From NCBI GenBank assembly GCA_039680625.1, contig JBDKSN010000118.1, forward strand, positions 1 through 8,918: a stretch of 8,918 bases of DNA, in the 5' to 3' direction. The notes beneath the pieces were generated by a model. It saw nothing but the letters and a program-made list of their open reading frames with translations, ran no database searches and was not told where the DNA came from. This DNA comes from JAAYDS01 sp039680625. GTDB taxonomy: Bacteria; Chloroflexota; Anaerolineae; UBA1429. This document shows positions 1 to 5,374 of this stretch, piece after piece. The first letter of the stretch is position 1; each line of letters begins with the position of its first letter. A program made the translations under genes and the position numbers.

Positions 1-1
1 G

Positions 2-232
2 GTGATCCTTACAGTCCTCAGTGGCCTAATGGGCATCATCGGCTCGGTGGCGCTCATGGCCGTGCTGCGGCACTGGCCGGGTATGAGCTTGTATGAGGGC
101 ATGTTCATTGTGCCACCGAGTGCTGCGGTGCAGGCCCTGGTGATCTGCGTGGTGTTGGGGGTGCTCAGTGGCCTATATCCCGCCTGGCGAGCGACGACCT
201 TTAGCCCGGTGGAAGCTCTGCGTTATGAATGA
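2..232 (+). CDS. ABC transporter permease, FtsX/MacB family, C-terminal fragment
   Basis: This is the last 76 residues of a membrane permease whose beginning lies before the window; the frame is open to the left edge, so the leading GTG is not a real start. It shows a hydrophobic segment at about residues 1-22, an extracytoplasmic stretch, and a second hydrophobic segment at about 44-63. It finishes with GLYPAWRATTFSPVEALRYE, the hallmark ending of FtsX-like permease domains (PAxRAaxldPveALRyE). Such permeases pair with a LolD/MacB-type ATPase, usually encoded immediately upstream, and move lipids, peptides or drugs or act mechanically on the envelope; the substrate cannot be told from this piece. 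The stop is TGA. A separate promoter follows, so the next gene is probably not dependent on this one. Confidence 0.85.
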   Translation: MILTVLSGLMGIIGSVALMAVLRHWPGMSLYEGMFIVPPSAAVQALVICVVLGVLSGLYPAWRATTFSPVEALRYE

Positions 233-247
233 GGCGCCAGACCATGC

Positions 248-275
248 TTGCGCCCAGGGCCGGTCGGGCTATAAT
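248..275 (+). promoter_or_regulatory. Putative sigma-70-type promoter of the S41 protease gene
   Basis: A perfect -10 hexamer TATAAT lies at 270-275, with a weak -35 (TTGCGC, 248-253, three of six matches) 16 nt upstream. Transcription would begin near 282, about 20 nt before the GTG start at 302. The core CTATAAT is shared with three other promoters in this window. The -10 is convincing; the -35 is not. Confidence 0.55.
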
Positions 276-301
276 CAACTACAAAAGTTAAGAATGGCTC
301 G

Positions 302-1576
302 GTGAATCAACCAATGACCCCTTCAAACGGCAAGAGCACTCTCGTCCAAGTTCTGTTAGGCATCCTAGCAGTCGCCCTGGTATTTGTCGTTGGCTTTGGC
401 AGCGGCGCTGCCGTCGTGTGGTTTGTGGGGCACGGCAACCTTCCGGCGTTGGCGGGCAACGCTCCGGCCGAGTCATCAGAGACGACTGTCTGGGTGCAGG
501 GAAATGCCCTGCTGCAAGAGATTCGTGACATCCTGCGCAAAGAGTACATCGAGCCGGAAATGGTCGATGACCAGAAGATGATCTATGGCGCTGCCGCAGG
601 CATGGTGGCAGCGCTGGGCGATCCGCATACTAGCTTTGTCGAACCGACAGCGGCCGAGATCCTCGACCAGGATATGCAAGGCTCTTTCGAGGGTATCGGC
701 GCGACAGTCAATGTCGAAGATGGCCGGTTCGTCATCGTGCGGCCGATGCCGGGCAGCCCGGCGGAGAAGGCCGGCCTCAAAGCGGGCGACCACATTCTGG
801 CCGTAGACGGGGTATCTCTCGAAGGCTTGACGTTGACCGAGTCGATCGCGCGTATCCGCGGGCCGCGTGGGTCGGTGGTGAGACTGCTGGTACAGCGCGA
901 GGGCGTGCCCGAGCCGTTTGAGATCGAGGTGACCCGAGACAAGATCACCATCGAGACGGTCGAGTACCGCATGTTGGAAGGCAACATCGCCTATGTTCGG
1001 CTCACCGAGTTCAACGCTGTCGCGGCTGAGCAGCTCGATGCCGCCCTGAAGGAGCTGATCACCGAGGATACGGCCGGGCTGGTGTTCGACCTACGCGACA
1101 ATCCCGGTGGCTATCTCCAGATGGCTGTGGCCGTGGCGAGTGAATTCCTGCCTCAAGATGCGCTGATCCTCACTGAGCGGGTGCGCGACGAGGACGACCG
1201 TGAGTTCCGGGTGCAGGGCACGGGTCGCGCGGTTGACGTGCCGCTGGTCGTGTTGGTCAATGGCGGCAGCGCCTCGGCGTCAGAGATCGTCGCCGGTGCC
1301 ATCCAAGAGCACGGTCGGGGGATCCTGGTGGGCGAGACGACGTATGGCAAAGGCTCGGTGCAACAAACGCACACTCTCCAGGATGGTTCGAGTCTGCGAG
1401 TGACTGTCGCCCGTTGGCTCTTGCCCAACGGAAAGAACCTCGATGGCGACGGCATTGTGCCCGATGTCGAGGTGGTGCTCACCCCAGAGGACTATCAGGC
1501 GGGCAATGACCCGCAACTGGACACGGCCTGCGAGCTGTTGCGACAGCAGGGAAATGGCTATGGCCAAGCCCAGTAA
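302..1576 (+). CDS. ctpA: S41-family carboxy-terminal processing protease (CtpA/Prc-like)
   Basis: A 424-residue membrane-anchored serine protease that cuts proteins near their C-termini outside the cytoplasm. Residues 15-43 form a single hydrophobic signal-anchor. An N-terminal helical region follows (about 65-125), then a PDZ domain (about 128-200; GSPAEKAGLKAGDHILAVDG at 151-170) and the S41 catalytic core. The substrate-groove motif LRDNPGGYL lies at 264-272. The nucleophile is Ser325 in GGSASASEIVAG and the general base Lys350 in TYGKGSVQ; they are 25 residues apart as in E. coli Prc. The length is typical. The start is GTG at 302; an in-frame ATG at 314 is the alternative, and neither has a clear Shine-Dalgarno. 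The 3' end overlaps smpB by 17 nt, suggesting joint transcription. The substrate is unknown; tmRNA-tagged exported proteins are one conceivable target, but that is inference. Confidence 0.93.
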   Translation: MNQPMTPSNGKSTLVQVLLGILAVALVFVVGFGSGAAVVWFVGHGNLPALAGNAPAESSETTVWVQGNALLQEIRDILRKEYIEPEMVDDQKMIYGAAAGMVAALGDPHTSFVEPTAAEILDQDMQGSFEGIGATVNVEDGRFVIVRPMPGSPAEKAGLKAGDHILAVDGVSLEGLTLTESIARIRGPRGSVVRLLVQREGVPEPFEIEVTRDKITIETVEYRMLEGNIAYVRLTEFNAVAAEQLDAALKELITEDTAGLVFDLRDNPGGYLQMAVAVASEFLPQDALILTERVRDEDDREFRVQGTGRAVDVPLVVLVNGGSASASEIVAGAIQEHGRGILVGETTYGKGSVQQTHTLQDGSSLRVTVARWLLPNGKNLDGDGIVPDVEVVLTPEDYQAGNDPQLDTACELLRQQGNGYGQAQ

Positions 1577-2048
1577 GCAAGAGGTCCAGCGCGGCGGCAA
1601 TCGGACCATCGCCAATAATCGTAAGGCCTTCCATGACTATACGATCGACGATCGTCTGGAGGCGGGCATCGTTTTGGTGGGATCAGAGATCAAGTCGGTG
1701 CGGGCTGGTCGGGTCAACCTGCGCGATAGCTATGTCGCCTTCCGCGATGGCGAGGCTTGGCTGGTGGGTGCGCATATCGCCGGGTACAACGAGGCGAGCT
1801 ATCTGGACCATGAGCCGATGCGAGACCGCAAGTTGCTCTTGCACCGGCAAGAGATCCAGCGTTTGCGCGCACGGGTCGAGCAACGTGGGTACACGGTAGT
1901 GCCTCTTCGACTCTATCTCAAGAATAACCGTGCCAAAGTTGAGATTGGCGTGGCCAAGGGCAAGCACGAGTACGACAAACGCGCCGCCATCGCCGAGCGA
2001 GACAGTGAGCGAGCGATGCAGCGCGAACTGCGCGAACAGATGCGCTAG
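1560..2048 (+). CDS. smpB: SsrA-binding protein SmpB
   Basis: A 162-residue partner of tmRNA. It binds the tRNA-like domain of tmRNA and places its C-terminal tail in the empty decoding site of a stalled ribosome, starting trans-translation. Family signatures are all present: NRKAFHDYTI (20-29), EAGIVLVGSEIKSVRAG (34-50), RKLLLHRQEI (90-99), and GKHEYDKR (134-141), followed by the basic tail typical of the family. Length is normal. I chose ATG 1560 over ATG 1554 because a GGGA at 1549-1552 sits 7 nt before it. The start lies inside the end of the S41 protease gene (17-nt overlap), so translation is probably coupled. The tmRNA gene itself lies about 1 kb downstream on the same strand. The stop is TAG; the converging mtnP gene ends 34 nt further on, and I see no good terminator in that gap. 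Confidence 0.97.
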   Translation: MAKPSKQEVQRGGNRTIANNRKAFHDYTIDDRLEAGIVLVGSEIKSVRAGRVNLRDSYVAFRDGEAWLVGAHIAGYNEASYLDHEPMRDRKLLLHRQEIQRLRARVEQRGYTVVPLRLYLKNNRAKVEIGVAKGKHEYDKRAAIAERDSERAMQRELREQMR

Positions 2049-2082
2049 CTGGTATCGCGGATAGGCGCCGTTCTTGGGCGAG

Positions 2083-2949
2083 CTAGAGATACTTGCCGAT
2101 GAGTGGGCGAAGCGCCTGTACGCGCTCGGCCGGGATCTTGTCAGGGGCAGTCATGATGGCGCCGGCGAGGGCCGAACCGCAGCTGCACGTGCGCTCGGCG
2201 GTAGCGATCGAGGCCACCGCGCCGCGAATGATGCGCTTGGCGGCCGCGATGTTCGCCTGCATGTTGGCCACGACCATGTCCACCGAGACGGCCTCTTCGC
2301 TCTCGTGCCAGCAATCATAGTCCGTAACCATGGCCACGGTGCAGTAGCAGATCTCTGCCTCGCGAGCGAGCTTGGCTTCGGGCAGGGCAGTCATGCCAAT
2401 CAAGTCGCCCCCGATCTGGCGATACATGTTCGACTCGGCCTTGGTCGAGAACTGCGGGCCCTCCATCACCACCATAGTGCCGCCGAGGTGCATGTGTGCG
2501 CCGGCGGCGAGGCCCGCCTGATAGACGATCTGGCTGAGCACCGGGCAGAATGGCTCGGCAAAGGCGATGTGGACGACGATGCCCTGGCCAAAGAACGAAG
2601 CCGGGCGAATGCCCTTGGTGCGGTCGATGATCTGATCGGGAATGACGATGTCACGAGGCGGCAGTTCTTGGCGCAAGCTGCCTACAGCGCTGATCGACAG
2701 GATGTGGGTGACGCCCAACTCCTTGAGTGCCCAGATGTTGGCACGCGCGGGCAGCTCGCTGGGGCTAATCACGTGACCGCGGCCATGGCGTGGCAGGAAA
2801 GCCACACGCACGCCATCGAGGTTACCGATGACGATCTCATCGCTTGGCCGGCCGTAGGGCGTCTCGGGCCAGACTGTTTCGACCTCGGTGAGGCCTTCGA
2901 TTTCATAGAGACCGCTGCCACCGATCACGCCGACGCGGACGGGTTTCAT
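2083..2949 (-). CDS. mtnP: S-methyl-5'-thioadenosine phosphorylase
   Basis: A 288-residue cytoplasmic enzyme that splits methylthioadenosine with phosphate into adenine and 5-methylthioribose-1-phosphate, recycling the by-product of polyamine synthesis. Visible family motifs are GVIGGSGLYEIEGL (7-20, phosphate site), LPRHGRGH (52-59), RANIWALKELG (69-79), VMEGPQFSTKAES (161-173), MTALPEAKLAREA (186-198) and VTDYDCWHESEEAVSVD (208-224). The DYD pair, Asp210 and Asp212, corresponds to the 6-aminopurine-reading aspartates of human MTAP, which favours MTAP over inosine/guanosine phosphorylase. A Cys-Ser-Cys sits near the C-terminus (255-257). The start at 2949 is set by GGAGGTG 6 nt upstream (complement of 2956-2962); the longer reading frame to 3027 would begin upstream of the promoter and is rejected. 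It is convergent with smpB and divergent from ssrA, and appears to be a single-gene unit. Confidence 0.95.
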   Translation of the reverse strand: MKPVRVGVIGGSGLYEIEGLTEVETVWPETPYGRPSDEIVIGNLDGVRVAFLPRHGRGHVISPSELPARANIWALKELGVTHILSISAVGSLRQELPPRDIVIPDQIIDRTKGIRPASFFGQGIVVHIAFAEPFCPVLSQIVYQAGLAAGAHMHLGGTMVVMEGPQFSTKAESNMYRQIGGDLIGMTALPEAKLAREAEICYCTVAMVTDYDCWHESEEAVSVDMVVANMQANIAAAKRIIRGAVASIATAERTCSCGSALAGAIMTAPDKIPAERVQALRPLIGKYL

Positions 2950-2980
2950 GCTGGGCACCTCCGAAAGCGGGTACACGGGC

Positions 2981-3009
2981 ATTATAGAAGAAGGAGGGCG
3001 ATTACTCAA
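2981..3009 (-). promoter_or_regulatory. Putative sigma-70-type promoter of mtnP
   Basis: Read on the minus strand, TTGAGT (complement of 3004-3009) is followed after exactly 17 nt by TATAAT (complement of 2981-2986). The expected start of transcription is near 2974, giving a leader of about 25 nt carrying the strong ribosome-binding site. Such a short leader leaves no room for a riboswitch. Only 11 bp separate its -35 from the -35 proposed for ssrA. Confidence 0.7.
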
Positions 3010-3020
3010 GGCGAATTGTG

Positions 3021-3049
3021 TTTGCATTTGGGCGAGCTCATGCTATAAT
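3021..3049 (+). promoter_or_regulatory. Putative sigma-70-type promoter of ssrA (tmRNA)
   Basis: An extended -10, TGCTATAAT (3041-3049), with TATAAT at 3044-3049, lies 17 nt after TTTGCA (3021-3026, four of six matches to the -35 consensus). Transcription would start near 3056, leaving about five nucleotides to be removed, presumably by RNase P, to reach the mature 5' G at 3062. A strong promoter suits an abundant stable RNA. Confidence 0.7.
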
Positions 3050-3061
3050 ATGCGTGTTTTT

Positions 3062-3448
3062 GGGGATGACAGGCTTCGACAGGGAGGGCTGGTCAGCGGC
3101 TGCAAGCCGGGGCGCCTCACCCCGTCATCAAGGGGCAACGCACCACAAGTGCCAATACCAAGACAACTCCGGCCTTCGCGCTCGCCGCGTAAGCGGTAGC
3201 AAGAGAGCCACTGAGCGACAGAGTCGCTCACGTTCACCCTCGTCTTTTCCCGAGAGGCGGGGAGTGGGCGTAATCAAGTCGGGATGCTAGCTGGCTGACA
3301 CCGATGTGCCAGAACAAGATGAATCGGTTGGCGAACCCATGACCCTGTCAGTCGGGGCAGGGGACGCGAGAATCAAATAGACTGACTAAGCTTGTAGTGA
3401 GCTTCTGGCCGAACTCTTTGGACGCGGGTTCGATTCCCGCCATCTCCA
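3062..3448 (+). ncRNA. ssrA: Transfer-messenger RNA (tmRNA, SsrA RNA)
   Basis: One-piece tmRNA of about 387 nt. It rescues ribosomes stalled on broken mRNAs by acting as an alanine tRNA and then as a short message. The 5' end GGGGATG (3062-3068) pairs with CATCTCC (3441-3447) to form a seven-pair acceptor stem with one G-U. The T arm is GCGGG (3424-3428), loop TTCGATT, CCCGC (3436-3440). The conserved GGCTTCGACAGGG region follows the 5' strand. A candidate pseudoknot PK1 precedes the tag: CGGGG (3108-3112) with CCCCG (3120-3124), and GCCT (3114-3117) with GGGC (3133-3136). After the tag a perfect hairpin GAGCGAC-AGA-GTCGCTC (3213-3229) closes the coding-region domain. The discriminator is A3448; CCA is not encoded (ACT follows), so the CCA end must be added by nucleotidyltransferase. 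No integrase or att repeat is seen at the 3' end, a common island site. Confidence 0.96.
3151..3192 (+). other. tmRNA proteolysis-tag reading frame
   Basis: The internal message of the tmRNA reads ANTKTTPAFALAA and then TAA, with GCC at 3151 as the resume codon. The hydrophobic ALAA ending is the degron recognised by ClpXP-type proteases and by SspB-like adaptors in other bacteria. The resume position is inferred from the preceding CAAGT and from the usual Ala-Asn beginning; with the charging alanine the full added peptide would be 14 residues. The A-N-T-x-T beginning and A-L-A-A end resemble the Chloroflexus tag as remembered, which supports the proposed phylum. Confidence 0.88.
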
Positions 3449-3594
3449 CTGGGTGTAATCCGACAGGCATTGGGCCGGTCGGTCACCATATAAGGGAGAC
3501 ACGCCCTGTATTGCCGTGTCAAGAAGGTTGAGCTCTACGCCAGGGACAGCTTTCGAGGATCTAGTTTTTGTGGCGAAAGAGGAGTACGGGTACT
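3449..3594 (+). other. Leader region between ssrA and the RNA-binding-protein gene
   Basis: This 146-nt stretch has no gene. It contains a perfect six-pair hairpin, GACACG (3498-3503) with CGTGTC (3515-3520) around an 11-nt loop. Candidate -10 elements are TGTAAT (3454-3459) and TATAAG (3489-3494), neither with a good -35. The ribosome-binding site is AGAGGAG (3578-3584). I see no intrinsic terminator with a T-tract after ssrA, so read-through from the tmRNA promoter into the downstream gene is possible. A long untranslated leader is common for cold-induced RRM and cold-shock genes; whether this one is thermosensitive cannot be told from sequence alone. Confidence 0.4.
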
Positions 3595-3969
3595 GTGAAC
3601 ATCTATGTCGGCAATCTCCCTTATCGGACCTCGGACGAGGATCTCAACGCGCTATTCGCGCCGTTCGGTGAAGTCGAGTCTGCTCGCGTCATCACCGATC
3701 GTGAGACCGGCCGCTCGCGCGGCTTTGGCTTTGTTGAGATGGCAGACGACGAGCAAGCTCTGGCGGCTATCGAAGGGCTCAACGGTTCGGACTTTCAGGG
3801 TCGTCCGTTGACGGTCAACCAGGCGCGTCCGCGCGCCGCGGGTGGCCCCGGTGGCGGTTCTGGCGGCGGCTTCCGTAGCGGCCCGCGTGGCGGCACTGGC
3901 GGTTCTCGCGGTGGCGACTCGGGTGGCTATGGTCGCGGCGGTGGCCGCGGTGGGTTCGATCGCTTCTAG
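3595..3969 (+). CDS. Glycine-rich RRM RNA-binding protein
   Basis: A 124-residue single-RRM protein. RNP2 is IYVGNL (3-8) and RNP1 is RGFGFVEM (42-49), with the usual spacing of a complete RNA-recognition motif (about 1-78). The aromatic residues Tyr4, Phe44 and Phe46 that stack on RNA are in place. Residues 82-122 form a flexible Gly/Arg/Ser tail containing several RGG-like steps, ending FDRF. Proteins of this design occur in cyanobacteria, Chloroflexi and others, are often cold-induced, and probably act on mRNA structure or stability. I chose GTG 3595 (fMet-Asn-Ile-Tyr, the classic beginning) because AGAGGAG lies 10 nt upstream. The frame is open back to a TTG at 3568, but that would place the Shine-Dalgarno inside the coding region. 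The neighbours are the tmRNA gene upstream and a strong terminator downstream. Confidence 0.93.
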   Translation: MNIYVGNLPYRTSDEDLNALFAPFGEVESARVITDRETGRSRGFGFVEMADDEQALAAIEGLNGSDFQGRPLTVNQARPRAAGGPGGGSGGGFRSGPRGGTGGSRGGDSGGYGRGGGRGGFDRF

Positions 3970-4002
3970 ATCGGCCTGCACGCAGATCGATTAGCCAAAC
4001 CA

Positions 4003-4040
4003 ACAACATCCCGCTCGTAGAGCGGGATGTTGTGTTTCTC
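4003..4040. terminator. Intrinsic terminator between convergent genes, probably bidirectional
   Basis: A perfect 14-pair stem (4003-4016 with 4020-4033, core ATCCCGCTC/GAGCGGGAT) closes on a GTA loop and is followed by GTTTCTC on the plus strand. Read on the minus strand the stem is followed by TGGTTTGG, a weaker T-rich run. It lies 33 nt after the RNA-binding-protein stop and 38 nt beyond the stop of the converging glycosyltransferase gene, so it can serve both. The T-tracts are short, so efficiency is uncertain. Confidence 0.88.
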
Positions 4041-4077
4041 TGCATGGCTATGGCGATACTGGCGTCAGCCTGACCAT

Positions 4078-5367
4078 CTACCAGAAGCGATCGTCTACGT
4101 CATCCCATTGAGTTGCTTTGCGCCAGGCCTGCAAGAACGCGGTGCGTGCTTGCTGATAGGCCGCCACGATGTTACGAACCAGCGGTTCGCGTTGTGCTGG
4201 CGTCAGGCCAGCACTCTCGCGCATATAGCTGACCGTGCGTCCGAAGTACAACGGCAGCAGCGCCTCGATCACGCGGTCGGGATCGTCTTCGCCATAGTTA
4301 TAGCTTAGGGCAAAGTCCAGCACTATCTTGGCCCACAGGCTCACCGGAAAGCGAAAACTCTCGTCGGGCTGCTGCAACAGCTCACGCAAAGCGTGTTGGC
4401 GCGACGGAGAGAGTACCGCCCCGATCTGCTCGGCGTAGCGCTGAACCCCCTCCCGCATGCCCATCAGCAGCTCGGGCGTACAGTCGACGCCATCGATGAC
4501 ATGGTCCTCGCCATAGCCACCCTTGAGGGGCACGTGCACGGGTGGCGCGCCGGCCTCCCAACGTCGTCGCTCGGCCGACAGCAGGCGAAAGAGCGCCATG
4601 CATGGGTGCATGATCCGCGGGTCTTGCAACACGCCCGGCTCGCCGCTGACTTCTCCGCGATAGCCGAGGTCTACTTGTGACACCACATGGTTGTGCAGGA
4701 TCACATAGGTGGCCAACCAGACATTGACGCCATAGCGGGCAATATTGGTCTCCCACACGTCGCAAGCAGCCAGCTCGGCCGCGAGCGAGCCCGATATGGC
4801 GAACTCAGAGGCCAAAGGCTCACGCAGGTCGGTGTTGAAGAACACGCGCGTGAAGGGGTAAGCCAGGTTATCGGTTAGTGAAGCCGAGTAGGCCGTGCGG
4901 TGATAGCAGGCGAGGGTGGCATCATCACCATGCAAGACGGGCCCGGCGAGCGTGGGCAGCCATTCAGGAGTGATGCCCGGCGCCTGCGCCTCAAAGACAA
5001 CACACGCCTTGACGTTGAGCTTGGCGGCTGCCTCGAACAGTGAACGGATGGCGACCCCTTTGCCCGTCTGTCCCTGGTAAGTGGTGAGCAGTTTGATCAC
5101 ATTGCTGGGCGCCGCGCAGTCGGCGACAAGGTTGACCGTATTGTCTGATGACCCACCGTCGGCGTTCATCAGGACGATGCGCCGGTCGGGCAAGTACGTG
5201 GCGATGCCCTGAACCAAAGCAGTAAGCACCTCATCGAGCGTGCGCGCATTGCGGTGGGTGGGGATGCCGATGAGCACGTCGGCCCAGCCGATCTGGCGCA
5301 ACTGCTGCTGGGCCTCACCATCCAGCGTAGATTCGTACATCAGGATGCCCTGATCATTGCTCGCCAT
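4078..5367 (-). CDS. Glycosyltransferase, glucosyl-3-phosphoglycerate/mannosylglycerate synthase-like, with altered metal site
   Basis: A 429-residue GT-A-fold protein without signal peptide or obvious membrane span. The nucleotide-sugar half contains IGIPTHRNARTL (33-44), NADGGSSDNT (68-77), GKGVAIRSLFEAA (102-114) and GITPEWLPTLAGPVL (131-145). The acceptor half has LTDNLAYPFTR (164-174) and REPLASEFAISGSL (182-195), then the C-terminal FRFPVSLWAKIVLDFA (338-353) and LLPLYFGRTVSYM (370-382). This order matches GpgS/MGS-type enzymes, which make compatible-solute precursors from an NDP-sugar and 3-phosphoglycerate or a similar acceptor. Oddly, the metal-binding DxD expected before GITPEW is Glu126-Ala-Gln128, and the metal-binding His expected after the LG..K/R step is Glu239. 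Activity and substrate are therefore uncertain. It starts 7 nt after the solute-binding gene; its AGGT Shine-Dalgarno touches that gene's stop, so the two are co-translated. Confidence 0.8.
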   Translation of the reverse strand: MASNDQGILMYESTLDGEAQQQLRQIGWADVLIGIPTHRNARTLDEVLTALVQGIATYLPDRRIVLMNADGGSSDNTVNLVADCAAPSNVIKLLTTYQGQTGKGVAIRSLFEAAAKLNVKACVVFEAQAPGITPEWLPTLAGPVLHGDDATLACYHRTAYSASLTDNLAYPFTRVFFNTDLREPLASEFAISGSLAAELAACDVWETNIARYGVNVWLATYVILHNHVVSQVDLGYRGEVSGEPGVLQDPRIMHPCMALFRLLSAERRRWEAGAPPVHVPLKGGYGEDHVIDGVDCTPELLMGMREGVQRYAEQIGAVLSPSRQHALRELLQQPDESFRFPVSLWAKIVLDFALSYNYGEDDPDRVIEALLPLYFGRTVSYMRESAGLTPAQREPLVRNIVAAYQQARTAFLQAWRKATQWDDVDDRFW

Positions 5368-5374
5368 CCATACC

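Noticed and set aside
2045..2086. Inverted repeat CTAGCT/AGCTAG between smpB and mtnP as a terminator
   Set aside because: Only six pairs, separated by 30 nt, with no T-tract; it simply contains the two facing TAG stop codons.
2950..2974. SAM- or purine-type riboswitch before mtnP
   Set aside because: The predicted leader is only about 25 nt and is filled by the ribosome-binding site.
2074..3048. Long open frame on the plus strand opposite mtnP (324 codons)
   Set aside because: It mirrors the codon pattern of mtnP, is rich in His/Asp/Ala with no recognisable domain, lacks a ribosome-binding site and runs through the mtnP and ssrA promoters.
3430..3450. tmRNA 3' end as an attachment site of an integrated element
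   Set aside because: No integrase gene or repeated copy of the 3' end is seen downstream; the following genes look like ordinary chromosomal genes.
3460..3482. CCGAC/GTCGG hairpin just after tmRNA as a terminator
   Set aside because: Five pairs around a 13-nt loop and no following T-run, so too weak to call.
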